Positions 1-7,337 of a stretch of 14,833 nucleotides of DNA are shown here, in pieces (positions within the stretch are counted from its first letter, which is position 1; every line of letters begins with the position of its first letter). The translations under genes were made by a program, and so were the position numbers. Source of the DNA: an uncultured Erysipelotrichaceae bacterium (lineage in GTDB: Bacteria > Bacillota_I > Bacilli_A > RF39 > UBA660); contig CACYBN010000101.1 of the NCBI GenBank assembly GCA_902772675.1, forward strand, positions 1 to 14,833. Reading direction: 5' to 3'. The notes under the pieces were generated by a model. That model was not told the DNA's origin, searched no databases, and saw only the letters and a program-made list of their open reading frames with translations.

Positions 1-143
1 CAGTTGAAGATGATTATAATGTTGTTTCTAGAAGAGAAAGAAGAAGACGTGGAGAACAACCTGCTATTGAATTAGTAGGAGTAGAAGATACTGAAGAAGA
101 ACCAACTAAAGAATTAAGTACTAAGGAATTAAATTTAAAATAA
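1..143 (+). CDS. C-terminal fragment of an unidentified charged protein
   Basis: The reading frame starting at base 3 is open from the window edge to a TAA at 141-143, giving the last 46 residues of a protein whose start lies outside. The fragment has an Arg/Glu-rich stretch (SRRERRRRGEQP) followed by an acidic region (GVEDTEEEPTKE) and ends in ELNLK. It looks like a disordered, charged tail rather than a folded domain. No motif allows a family call. A hairpin terminator follows directly, so it ends its own transcription unit. The coding call rests on the open frame, the abrupt stop and the terminator. Confidence 0.6.
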   Translation, partial: VEDDYNVVSRRERRRRGEQPAIELVGVEDTEEEPTKELSTKELNLK

Positions 144-146
144 AGA

Positions 147-180
147 AAAGATATTTAGATTTATTCTAATATCTTTTTTT
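147..180 (+). terminator. Rho-independent terminator after the first gene
   Basis: AAAGATATT (147-155), a bulged T, and AGA pair with TCT (165-167) and AATATCTTT (168-176) around a TTTAT loop. A run of T to 180 follows. It sits 3 nt after the stop codon of the fragment and before yqeG. Confidence 0.8.
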
Positions 181-200
181 AAACAAGAATGGAGGTCATT

Positions 201-719
201 ATGAAAGTATTCGTTCCTAATAGATATTATGAATCTATTTATGATATTGATTATGACAAACTAAAAAAAGAAGGTATAAAAGTTCTTTTATTTGACTTAG
301 ATAATACACTAGCTCTAATTAGTGAAGGGAAACCACCTAAAAAAGTATTAGATTTTATAAATTACTTATCTAATGATTTTGATATTTATATTGTTTCTAA
401 TAATAACTATGATAGAATTGAAGAATTTTGTCGTCCTTTTGGAGTGCCTTTTGTTCATTTTGCTTTAAAACCTTTAGCTAAAGGATTTAAAGAAGTAAAG
501 AAAAAAGGTCATTATAAAAAGAATGAAATGGTTATTATTGGAGATCAGTTAATGACTGACATATTTGGAGGAAACAGATTTAAGTGTTATACTATATTGG
601 TCGACCCATTAGGAAAAAAAGATCTTAAAGTAACTTATTTTAATAGATTTTTAGAAAATTTAATTATTAAAAGACTTTCTAAAAAGGGTAAGTTAGAGAG
701 AGGTAAGTATTATGAGTGA
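201..719 (+). CDS. yqeG: YqeG family HAD-type phosphatase
   Basis: Predicted 172-residue member of the YqeG/HAD-IIIA family, cytosolic hydrolases normally encoded beside the GTPase YqeH. The HAD motifs are visible: FDLDNT (nucleophile Asp32 and Asp34), the motif II region VSNNN (65-69), a Lys-Pro at 90-91 in the motif III position, and GDQLMTD (114-120) with the acidic motif IV. The opening FVPNRYYESIYDI also matches the family's FLPDxYVxSIxDI start. I start at 201 because GGAGG (191-195) lies 5 nt upstream; an in-frame ATG at 189 overlaps that ribosome site and would add four residues. It overlaps yqeH by 8 nt, so the two are translationally coupled. The physiological substrate is not known to me. 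The stop is TGA followed directly by TAA. Confidence 0.93.
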   Translation: MKVFVPNRYYESIYDIDYDKLKKEGIKVLLFDLDNTLALISEGKPPKKVLDFINYLSNDFDIYIVSNNNYDRIEEFCRPFGVPFVHFALKPLAKGFKEVKKKGHYKKNEMVIIGDQLMTDIFGGNRFKCYTILVDPLGKKDLKVTYFNRFLENLIIKRLSKKGKLERGKYYE

Positions 720-1716
720 TAAAATATGTATAGGATGTGGAGTTAAACTTCAAGATGAAAATGTTACTCAAGAAGGATATACTTCTAATTTAGAAAATGA
801 TATATGTAATAGATGTTTTCGTATGAAAAATTATGGAGAATATCAAATAGTTACTAAGAGTAATGAAGAATATATTAATATTTTAAAAGAAGTAGATAAG
901 ACTAAAGATTTAGTTCTTTATATAGTAGATATGCTTAATATAAATGAAGATATATTAGAAATTAGAAAATATATTTCTAATAAAATGATTTTAGTTCTCA
1001 ATAAAAGAGATGTTATGCCCAGAAGTATTAATGATAAGAAAGTAATTGAATATATTAAAAATATTGGAGTAGATTTCCAAGATATAATAATTATTAGTAC
1101 TTTAAAAAATTATAATATAGATGAATTATTATCTATGATAAAGAAATATAAAACTAGTAGAAATGTTTATGTAGTAGGAAGTACTAATGTAGGTAAGAGT
1201 TCTTTAATTAATAAATTAATGCATAATTATTCTGAAAATGAAGGAGATTTAACTATAAGTCCACTTCCAAGTACTACTTTAAATAAAATTAGTATTAAAT
1301 TAAGTGATGATTTAACTTTAATTGATACTCCAGGGTTAGTAGATAGAGGTAATATTATCAATTATGTAGATAATTCTTTATTAAAGAAGATTAATCCTAA
1401 GAAAGAGATTAAACCTAAAACTTATCAAATAAAAAGTGGTCAATGTATAGTAGTTGGAGACTTATTTAGAATAGATTATGTTGAAGGTAGTAAGAATAGT
1501 TTCACTTTTTATATGAGTAATGATCTTAAAATTAAGAGATATAATATGTATAAATGTGAGAAGTTAAAAGATCTTCCTAAGAAGTCTTTAGAAATAGGAT
1601 ATCATAAAGATTTAGTTATTTCTGGATTAGGATTTATTAAAATAGTTGGAGCTTCTAAAGTTGATACTTATTTAGATATAAATGTTAATGAATTTATTAG
1701 AGATTCTTTAATCTAA
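712..1716 (+). CDS. yqeH: YqeH, circularly permuted ribosome-biogenesis GTPase
   Basis: YqeH-family GTPases take part in assembly of the 30S ribosomal subunit. The 334-residue protein shows the expected order: an N-terminal zinc-finger-like region with Cys6, Cys9, Cys32 and Cys35, then the GTPase motifs in permuted order. G4 NKRD is at 97-100, G1 GSTNVGKS at 156-163, and G3 DTPG at 205-208. The C-terminal part (about 230-334) fits the family's extra domain, which is thought to bind RNA or ribosome. It is somewhat shorter than the roughly 366 residues of the Bacillus protein, but all motifs are present. The ATG at 712 lies within the end of yqeG and is preceded by GAGAGAGG. A hairpin terminator follows the stop, so yqeG-yqeH form a two-gene unit. 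Confidence 0.95.
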   Translation: MSDKICIGCGVKLQDENVTQEGYTSNLENDICNRCFRMKNYGEYQIVTKSNEEYINILKEVDKTKDLVLYIVDMLNINEDILEIRKYISNKMILVLNKRDVMPRSINDKKVIEYIKNIGVDFQDIIIISTLKNYNIDELLSMIKKYKTSRNVYVVGSTNVGKSSLINKLMHNYSENEGDLTISPLPSTTLNKISIKLSDDLTLIDTPGLVDRGNIINYVDNSLLKKINPKKEIKPKTYQIKSGQCIVVGDLFRIDYVEGSKNSFTFYMSNDLKIKRYNMYKCEKLKDLPKKSLEIGYHKDLVISGLGFIKIVGASKVDTYLDINVNEFIRDSLI

Positions 1717-1724
1717 TTTTAGGT

Positions 1725-1752
1725 AAAAGGGTTGTATTAACAGCCTTTTTTT
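1725..1752 (+). terminator. Terminator after yqeH
   Basis: AAAGG-(G)-TTGT (1726-1735) pairs with ACAGCCTTT (1740-1748) around an ATTA loop, with one bulged G and one G-U pair. The T run extends to 1752. The next gene's promoter elements overlap it. Confidence 0.75.
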
Positions 1753-1761
1753 GTTTATAAT
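1732..1761 (+). promoter_or_regulatory. Sigma-A-type promoter for the cell-wall operon
   Basis: TTGTAT (1732-1737) and TATAAT (1756-1761) are separated by 18 nt. The -35 element lies in the stem and loop of the yqeH terminator. Transcription would begin near 1768, leaving a leader of only about 10 nt before the ATG at 1778. Confidence 0.6.
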
Positions 1762-1777
1762 GATAATGGGTGTTAAT

Positions 1778-2506
1778 ATGAAAGCTAATATTAATAACAT
1801 AGATGTTAATTATGAAGAATATGGCAATAAGAAAGGTAAAACTCTTATATTACTTCATGGTTGGGGACAAAATATAGAAATGATGAAACCAATAGGAGAT
1901 AATCTTCAAAAAGATTATCATATATTGATTGTTGATTTTCCTGGATTTGGTCAAAGTGAAGAACCTAAAGAAGAATATTTTGTAGATGATTACTGTAAGA
2001 TTGTTGAAAGTTTAGTAGAAAAATTAAATATTAAGAATCCATCTTTAATAGGACATTCTTTTGGAGGAAGAGTTAGTATAGTTTATGCATCTCGTAATCC
2101 AGTTGATAAATTAATGTTATTTGGAAGTCCTTGTATTAGATATAAACAAAAAGATGGATTAAAAGTAAAAGTGCTTAAGACCGCTAAAAAAGCTCCAGGT
2201 CTTAATAAATTAGAAGGATGGGCAAAGAAACATATAGGTAGTAGAGATTATAAAGCTGCTAGTGAAAGTATGAGAAAGACATTTGTTAATGTAATTAATG
2301 AAGATCTTTCTGAATATGCTAAAAAGATTACAGCTCCTACTTTACTAGTATGGGGAGATAATGACTTAGAGGAACCTGTTGAACATGCTAAGGATTTAGA
2401 AAAAATTATGAAAGATGCTGCTCTAGTAGTGTTACCTAATTCTTCGCATTATGCTTATCTAGAAAACTTAGGTCAAGTTTTAAATATAATAAGAGAATTT
2501 ATTTAG
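1778..2506 (+). CDS. Alpha/beta-fold hydrolase
   Basis: A 242-residue alpha/beta hydrolase, single domain and soluble. HGWGQN (27-32) supplies the oxyanion region, DFPGFGQS (53-60) is the usual loop, and GHSFGG (92-97) carries the nucleophile Ser94. WGDND (192-196) supplies the acid, probably Asp196, and NSSH (221-224) supplies His224. All three triad residues are present, so it is probably active as an esterase, lipase or related enzyme; the substrate cannot be read from sequence. The start at 1778 is chosen because GGGTG (1768-1772) is 5 nt upstream. A TTG at 1751 in frame lies upstream of the -10 box at 1756-1761 and could not be on that transcript. Only 9 nt separate it from the MurF-type ligase, with that gene's ribosome site overlapping its stop, so a role in envelope metabolism is plausible but inferred. 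Confidence 0.88.
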   Translation: MKANINNIDVNYEEYGNKKGKTLILLHGWGQNIEMMKPIGDNLQKDYHILIVDFPGFGQSEEPKEEYFVDDYCKIVESLVEKLNIKNPSLIGHSFGGRVSIVYASRNPVDKLMLFGSPCIRYKQKDGLKVKVLKTAKKAPGLNKLEGWAKKHIGSRDYKAASESMRKTFVNVINEDLSEYAKKITAPTLLVWGDNDLEEPVEHAKDLEKIMKDAALVVLPNSSHYAYLENLGQVLNIIREFI

Positions 2507-2515
2507 GAGGATATT

Positions 2516-4138
2516 ATGTTAGGAATTTATATTATTATTTTTGTAGTAATGGGAGTTGTCTTAATTTATTCTTTATATAAGATGAAAAGAAGTTTACATA
2601 TGCTACAACAAAATTTATACAATGAAAACAATAGATATTTAAATTGGGTTTCAGATAATAAAAAAGAAATATTTTTAAATCTAGATATTTATGGAATATT
2701 ATTTACAATATTATTTGCATGGTGTGTTAATACATATATAGCTTATTATTTTGTATTTATAATAATTGTTTTATATGTATTATGTGCACGTAATATTCAT
2801 AAAGAAAGACTTAATGATCAAAATAAAAAACCATTAGTATATACAGCAAGAATTAAAAGATTAATAGTTACTAATGTTACTCTTTATTTAATTCCGTGTA
2901 TTTTAGGAATTGTTTTAAGAGAACATTTATGTGATTTTATTATTCTTTTATCTGTTATGGCGGTATTGAGTTTCTATGTTACTTTCTTAGCTAAGGTAAT
3001 TAATACTCCAATAGAGAAACTTGTTTATAAACACTATGAAAGAGCTGCTAAAAAGAAATTAAAGAGTATGCCTAACTTAAAGATTGTTGGTATTACAGGT
3101 AGTTATGGTAAAACAAGTTGTAAGAATGTTCTAGCAGATGTATTAAATGTTAAATATAATACTTTACCAACTCCTAAAAGTATAAATACTTTTAATGGAC
3201 TAATGATTGTTATAAATAATAAATTAACTAAATTTGATGATGTGTTTATTGCAGAATTAGGTGCCTATGTAAAAGGAGAAATTAATGGTTTATGTAAATT
3301 AGTTAATCCTAAATATGGAATTATTACTACTATTGGTACTGCTCATTTAGCTACATTTGGAAGTGAAGAGAATATTCAATCTGGTAAGATGGAATTAATT
3401 GAATATTTACCACCTGATGGAGTAGGAGTTTTAAATAGAGATGATCCTAAACAAGTTAGTTATAAAATAAAAAATGATAATCCATGTAAGATATTATGGA
3501 TAGGAATTGATACTAAAGATGAAGTAGATGTTAGAGCTAGTAATATTAAATGTAGTAGTGAAGGAACTAAGTTTGTTGTTGAATTCAAAGGTGATAAAAA
3601 GAAATATGACTTTGAAACAAAATTATTAGGAAAGCATAATGTCTATAATATAATTAGTGCTTTAGCATTAGGAAAAGAATTTGGTATATCTATTAAAGAT
3701 TTACAAAATTCTGTTAAGAAAGTTAAAACTGTTGAGCATCGTTTAAGTATGAAAGAATTTTCTAATTTTACATTTATAGATGATGCTTATAATTCAAATC
3801 CAGTAGGAGCTAAAGGTGCTTTAGATGTTCTAGGAATGATGGATGGTTATAAAGTAGTAGTTACTCCAGGAATGATTGAATTAGGAGATAAACAAGATGA
3901 ACTTAATAGAGAATTTGGTAGACAAATATCTGAAGTTGCAGATAAAGTTATTCTTGTTGGTGAAAAACAAACTAAACCTATATTAAAAGGTTTAAAAGAT
4001 AAAAAATATAAAGATGAAGATATAGTTGTTATCAATGATGTAGTTAAAGCTTATGAAATTTTAAATACTATTAAATCTAAAAAACATATATATGCATTAT
4101 TTGAAAACGATTTACCTGATATTTATAATGAAAAATAG
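2516..4138 (+). CDS. murF: Membrane-anchored MurF-type ligase (UDP-MurNAc-tripeptide:D-Ala-D-Ala)
   Basis: MurF adds D-Ala-D-Ala to the UDP-MurNAc-tripeptide with ATP. This 540-residue protein has the Mur-ligase ATP-binding P-loop GITGSYGKTS (192-201), the catalytic-core segment KHNVYNIISALA, EHRL (407-410) opening the C-terminal domain, and DDAYNSNP (422-429), which is the MurF-type version of that motif rather than MurE's. It ends in FENDLPDIY. The first 165 residues are unusual: about five hydrophobic segments (roughly 2-20, 57-71, 74-91, 117-134, 138-159) sit where the soluble substrate-binding N-domain of classical MurF would be. The ribosome site AGGAGG (2505-2510) overlaps the preceding stop, and ddl follows 12 nt later. 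The pairing with ddl, which makes its D-Ala-D-Ala substrate, strongly supports the call. Confidence 0.88.
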   Translation: MLGIYIIIFVVMGVVLIYSLYKMKRSLHMLQQNLYNENNRYLNWVSDNKKEIFLNLDIYGILFTILFAWCVNTYIAYYFVFIIIVLYVLCARNIHKERLNDQNKKPLVYTARIKRLIVTNVTLYLIPCILGIVLREHLCDFIILLSVMAVLSFYVTFLAKVINTPIEKLVYKHYERAAKKKLKSMPNLKIVGITGSYGKTSCKNVLADVLNVKYNTLPTPKSINTFNGLMIVINNKLTKFDDVFIAELGAYVKGEINGLCKLVNPKYGIITTIGTAHLATFGSEENIQSGKMELIEYLPPDGVGVLNRDDPKQVSYKIKNDNPCKILWIGIDTKDEVDVRASNIKCSSEGTKFVVEFKGDKKKYDFETKLLGKHNVYNIISALALGKEFGISIKDLQNSVKKVKTVEHRLSMKEFSNFTFIDDAYNSNPVGAKGALDVLGMMDGYKVVVTPGMIELGDKQDELNREFGRQISEVADKVILVGEKQTKPILKGLKDKKYKDEDIVVINDVVKAYEILNTIKSKKHIYALFENDLPDIYNEK

Positions 4139-4150
4139 AGGAGGAATATT

Positions 4151-5353
4151 ATGATAAAAGTTGGTGTTATTTTTGGAGGAGAAAGTGTTGAACACGAAGT
4201 AAGTATTATTTCAGCAATTCAAGCTATGAACAAAATGGATGCTGAAAAGTATGAAATTATTCCAATTTATATTGATAAAAAGGGTGAATGGTATACTGGT
4301 GATTTCTTAAAAGAAATAGAAACTTTCCAAGATATGGAACTATTAAAGAAATATGCTAAAAATGTAGTACTATATAAAAATAAATATGGATCTTTTGTAT
4401 TACAATCTAAAGGATTCTTAAAAAAAGTAGTTAAAGAAATAGATATAGCATTTCCAATAGTACATGGTACTAATGTAGAAGATGGTGTATTGCAAGGATT
4501 CTTAAAAACAATTGGTATACCATTTGTCGGAAGTGATGTAGCTGCTGCTGCAATTGGACAAGATAAAGTATTCCAAAAACAAATTTGGAAGAGTGAAGAA
4601 TTGCCAATTCCTGAATATGTATGGTTCTTTGATACTGAATATGAAGATAATCCTGAAAAGATTTTAAAAATGATTGAAAAGATTAAATATCCAGTAATTG
4701 TAAAACCTGCTACTTTAGGAAGTAGTGTAGGTATAAATATTGCTCATAAAAGAGAAGAACTTCAAAAAGCTGTAGAAGAAGCTATTTCATATGATTCTAA
4801 GATTCTTGTTGAAGAAGTAATAGATAATTTAGTAGAAGTTAATATCGGTGTAGTAGGAAATAGTGATGGATATGATACATCAGTTATTGAAAAAGTATTA
4901 AGTGGAAATGAATTATTAACTTATGAAGATAAATATGTTGGTGGTAAGAAAAATGGTAGAGGAAGTAAAGGAATGCTATCTGCTACTCGTAAAATACCAG
5001 CAGATATTAGTGAAAAATTAACTAATGAAGTAAGAGATGTTGCTATTAGAGCAAGTAAAGCATTAAACTTATCAGGAGATGTTAGAATTGATTTCTTAAT
5101 TGATGATAAGAATAAAAGAGTTTATTTAAATGAAGTTAATACTATTCCTGGATCTTTAGCATTCTATTTATGGGAGCCAGCAGGAAAGAAATATACTGAA
5201 TTATTAGATGAACTTATAAATATTGCTATTAAAGATTATAAAAAGAGAAATAATAAAATTCATTCATTTGATTCTAATATCCTTTCTGGATATTCTGGTA
5301 CAAAAGGATTAAAAGGAGCTAAAGGAGCTAAAGGGGTTAAGAGCTTAAAATAA
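4151..5353 (+). CDS. ddl: D-alanine--D-alanine ligase with basic Gly-X-Lys tail
   Basis: Cytosolic ATP-grasp enzyme joining two D-Ala for peptidoglycan precursors. Seen in order: GGESVEHEVSIISA (9-22) with the substrate-binding Glu14, HGTNVEDGVLQG, the ATP-grasp segment VKPATLGSSVG (184-194), the loop LLTYEDKY whose Tyr is typical of true D-Ala-D-Ala ligases rather than D-Ala-D-Lac (VanA-type) enzymes, and NEVNTIPG (327-334) with metal ligands. The body ends near residue 372. About 28 further residues follow, finishing in GTKGLKGAKGAKGVKSLK, a six-fold (G/S)-X-K triplet series that is not part of the enzyme fold. The ribosome site AGGAGG (4139-4144) is 6 nt from the ATG. It probably acts with the upstream MurF-type ligase in the same transcript. 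Confidence 0.95.
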   Translation: MIKVGVIFGGESVEHEVSIISAIQAMNKMDAEKYEIIPIYIDKKGEWYTGDFLKEIETFQDMELLKKYAKNVVLYKNKYGSFVLQSKGFLKKVVKEIDIAFPIVHGTNVEDGVLQGFLKTIGIPFVGSDVAAAAIGQDKVFQKQIWKSEELPIPEYVWFFDTEYEDNPEKILKMIEKIKYPVIVKPATLGSSVGINIAHKREELQKAVEEAISYDSKILVEEVIDNLVEVNIGVVGNSDGYDTSVIEKVLSGNELLTYEDKYVGGKKNGRGSKGMLSATRKIPADISEKLTNEVRDVAIRASKALNLSGDVRIDFLIDDKNKRVYLNEVNTIPGSLAFYLWEPAGKKYTELLDELINIAIKDYKKRNNKIHSFDSNILSGYSGTKGLKGAKGAKGVKSLK

Positions 5354-5379
5354 TTTCTTGATTTACGGGGGTGTGAATT

Positions 5380-6513
5380 TTGGAAAATAGTTTTGAATCC
5401 GATTTAGGTATAATGGATGAAGAAGTACTAAAATATATCGGAATAACTAATCTGGATTTTTGCACTCCTTTATCTAAAGAAGCTTTAGATGAAATAAAGA
5501 AAATGGTCTTTTCAATTAATACTTTAGTACAAGTGATTTTTAGAGATAAAGTTAGAGTTAAAGATATAGAAGATGTTAAATATATACTAGAATTATCTCC
5601 TTTAGTAGATGATTCTAAAGTAGAGAAAATGATTTTATTAGATGATACTTCTAATAATAAGAAAATCTTATCTTTTCCTTTTAAAAATCCAGATACTTGG
5701 AGTTTATCTTATAAATCAAATAAAGGTGCTTATTTAATTACTAGTATTCCTAATTATAGAAAAATGGAAGAATATATAAGTGTAGTAATTAATTCTATAG
5801 ATAAAGAATTATCTATGATAGAGAAAATTAAAGAAGTATATGATTTTATCAAACTATTAGATTTAGACTATAAAGCAAGTGATAGACTTCCAGATATAAT
5901 TAATACAAGAAAAACAACATCTAAAGGATTTAATATATTATTTAAAGAAATATTATCAAGATTAGGAATTGATTCTTATATAGGAAAAATTAAAAGGGAA
6001 ACAGAAGATTATATTACTCTAGTAGAAATAATAGATGATAAATATAATATATCTGGTATATATGTATTTGATCCTTGTAGTGATTCATTACCAAAAGCAT
6101 TATATAAAAATGAAGCTTTAAGAAAGATTAACTATAATTATTTTTGTTTAACTTTAAATGAAATTATATCTACTAAAGATGGTATGGATAAATTAGTAGG
6201 GCCTCTTTCTTTACTTAATAGTGATTCTTTAGAATTTGCATCAAGAAGAATTAATTCTGAAGAAGAAAAAGAATTGCATGATGTTTTTGATAGAGAATTT
6301 AATGAAATATATGAAAGAGTACAAAGTACTAAAAGTATTTCAGAATCAACTTTATTTAATATAGTATTATCTACATTACATAGAGAGGATTTTATAGTAT
6401 TAAATAGAGATGTAGATGAATTAATTATGAATAATTATTTATTAAGAAAAAAAGAATTATTCAAGAGTGAAGAAACAGATGAATCATCTGTAATAAATGT
6501 TCATGATTTTTAA
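5380..6513 (+). CDS. Transglutaminase-like protein, apparently catalytically dead
   Basis: A 377-residue protein with no signal peptide or membrane segment. Residues about 140-240 follow the transglutaminase-like pattern: a helix MIEKIKEVYDFIK, then KTTSKGFNILFKEILSRLGI (178-197), EDYITLVEI (209-217) and YVFDPCSD (228-235). In active enzymes these places carry Cys, His and Asp. Here the Cys position is Ser/Thr (around 179-181) and the His position is non-His (around 211-213), leaving only Asp231. The remaining regions (1-140 and 240-377) match nothing I recognise. The TTG start at 5380 is chosen because GGGGGTG (5367-5373) is properly spaced; the nearby GTG codons at 5371 and 5373 run into stops, and the next ATG (5413) lacks a ribosome site. 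It follows ddl by 26 nt and is the last gene of the operon. A binding or scaffold role is my inference. Confidence 0.65.
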   Translation: MENSFESDLGIMDEEVLKYIGITNLDFCTPLSKEALDEIKKMVFSINTLVQVIFRDKVRVKDIEDVKYILELSPLVDDSKVEKMILLDDTSNNKKILSFPFKNPDTWSLSYKSNKGAYLITSIPNYRKMEEYISVVINSIDKELSMIEKIKEVYDFIKLLDLDYKASDRLPDIINTRKTTSKGFNILFKEILSRLGIDSYIGKIKRETEDYITLVEIIDDKYNISGIYVFDPCSDSLPKALYKNEALRKINYNYFCLTLNEIISTKDGMDKLVGPLSLLNSDSLEFASRRINSEEEKELHDVFDREFNEIYERVQSTKSISESTLFNIVLSTLHREDFIVLNRDVDELIMNNYLLRKKELFKSEETDESSVINVHDF

Positions 6514-6533
6514 AGAGTAGAAATACTCTTTTT
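6512..6533 (+). terminator. Terminator of the cell-wall operon
   Basis: AAAGAGTA (6512-6519) and TACTCTTT (6524-6531) form a perfect 8-bp stem with a GAAA loop, followed by TTTTATTATTTTTT. The stem begins inside the stop codon of the transglutaminase-like gene. Confidence 0.88.
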
Positions 6534-6545
6534 ATTATTTTTTAT

Positions 6546-6569
6546 AAATATGAACAGTTATTCATATTT
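6546..6569 (+). repeat. Perfect inverted repeat upstream of the ABC operon promoter
   Basis: AAATATGAA (6546-6554) and TTCATATTT (6561-6569) are perfect inverted copies around CAGTTA. The dyad ends 4 nt before the -35 box at 6574, so it is not in the promoter's transcript. This makes a protein-binding DNA site more likely than an RNA structure. No regulator gene for it is in the window. Confidence 0.6.
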
Positions 6570-6573
6570 GTTA

Positions 6574-6602
6574 TTGATAAATTTCTCTTTTTTTCATATA
6601 AT
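6574..6602 (+). promoter_or_regulatory. Strong sigma-A-type promoter for the ABC export operon
   Basis: TTGATA (6574-6579) and a perfect TATAAT (6597-6602) are 17 nt apart. The start would fall near 6609, a few bases before the ribosome site AGGAGGG (6615-6621) of the ATPase gene. Confidence 0.8.
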
Positions 6603-6625
6603 TTAATTAGGTATAGGAGGGTATT

Positions 6626-7336
6626 ATGAGTGAATTAATTAAATTTAAAGATGTTACTAAAACATATGAAGTTGGAGAAAAAAAGTTTAAAGCATTAGAT
6701 AAGTGTAGTTTTACTATTAATAAAGGAGAGTTTGTAGTTATTTTAGGACCTTCTGGAGCTGGTAAAAGTACACTTTTGAATTTATTAGGTGGGATGGATA
6801 CAGTTACTAGTGGAAAAATAACTGTAAATGATAGTATTATATCTGAATATAATAATAAAGAATTAACTAGATATAGAGCAGAAAATGTTGGATTTATTTT
6901 CCAGTTTTATAATATACTTCCTTCGTTAACGGTTTATGAAAACGTTGAATTAGTAAAAGATATAGTTAAGAAACCAAAGAATGCTAAAACAGTATTAAAA
7001 GAAGTTGGTTTAGGTGAACATTTAAATAAGTTTCCTAATCAATTATCAGGTGGAGAACAACAAAGAGTAGCTATAGCAAGAGCAATAGCTAAAGATCCAG
7101 ATATTATCTTAGCAGATGAACCAACTGGAGCACTTGATTCTAAAACAGGTGTAGAAATACTTAAATTATTAAAAAAACAATGTGATTCTAATAATGGAAA
7201 TAATACTGTTATTATTGTTACACATAATACTTTGATAGCTGATATCGCAGATAGAGTTATAAGACTTAAAAATGGAAAAGTAGAAAGTAGTACTGTTAAT
7301 AGAAAACCTAAATCAATAGATGAGGTTAAGTGGTAA
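6626..7336 (+). CDS. ABC transporter ATP-binding protein, MacB/LolD type
   Basis: A 236-residue ATPase that would power the FtsX-type permease encoded next. All ABC motifs are present: Walker A GPSGAGKS (41-48), a Q-loop in FIFQFYNILP, signature LSGGEQQR (140-147), Walker B with Asp164-Glu165 in ADEPTGALDS, and the switch His200 in VTHN. The sequence around FQFYNILPSLTVYENVEL and the short length place it in the MacB/LolD/YknY export branch rather than among importers. AGGAGGG precedes the ATG at a good distance. The permease start lies just after its stop, so the two are made together. Likely substrates for this branch are peptides, lipoproteins or amphiphilic drugs; none can be chosen from sequence. 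Confidence 0.95.
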   Translation: MSELIKFKDVTKTYEVGEKKFKALDKCSFTINKGEFVVILGPSGAGKSTLLNLLGGMDTVTSGKITVNDSIISEYNNKELTRYRAENVGFIFQFYNILPSLTVYENVELVKDIVKKPKNAKTVLKEVGLGEHLNKFPNQLSGGEQQRVAIARAIAKDPDIILADEPTGALDSKTGVEILKLLKKQCDSNNGNNTVIIVTHNTLIADIADRVIRLKNGKVESSTVNRKPKSIDEVKW

Positions 7337-7337
7337 G

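Noticed and set aside
717..722. TGA read as Trp (Mycoplasma-type code)
   Set aside because: TGG is used for Trp throughout, no gene has an internal TGA, and the cell-wall genes argue against a wall-less mollicute. The TGA is backed by TAA, so the window alone cannot fully exclude it.
1751..1777. TTG start adding nine residues to the alpha/beta hydrolase
   Set aside because: It lies in the yqeH terminator's T tract and upstream of the hydrolase promoter's -10 box, so it would not be on that transcript. The ATG at 1778 has a spaced GGGTG.
3847..4035. 62-codon open frame on the minus strand inside murF
   Set aside because: It lies fully inside a clearly conserved gene on the other strand, has no ribosome site and encodes a Ser/Leu-rich low-quality sequence typical of an antisense shadow.
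7320..7337. ATG at 7320 as the permease start
   Set aside because: It overlaps the ATPase gene, has no ribosome site, and the extra residues do not fit the family's usual start, which begins at 7338.
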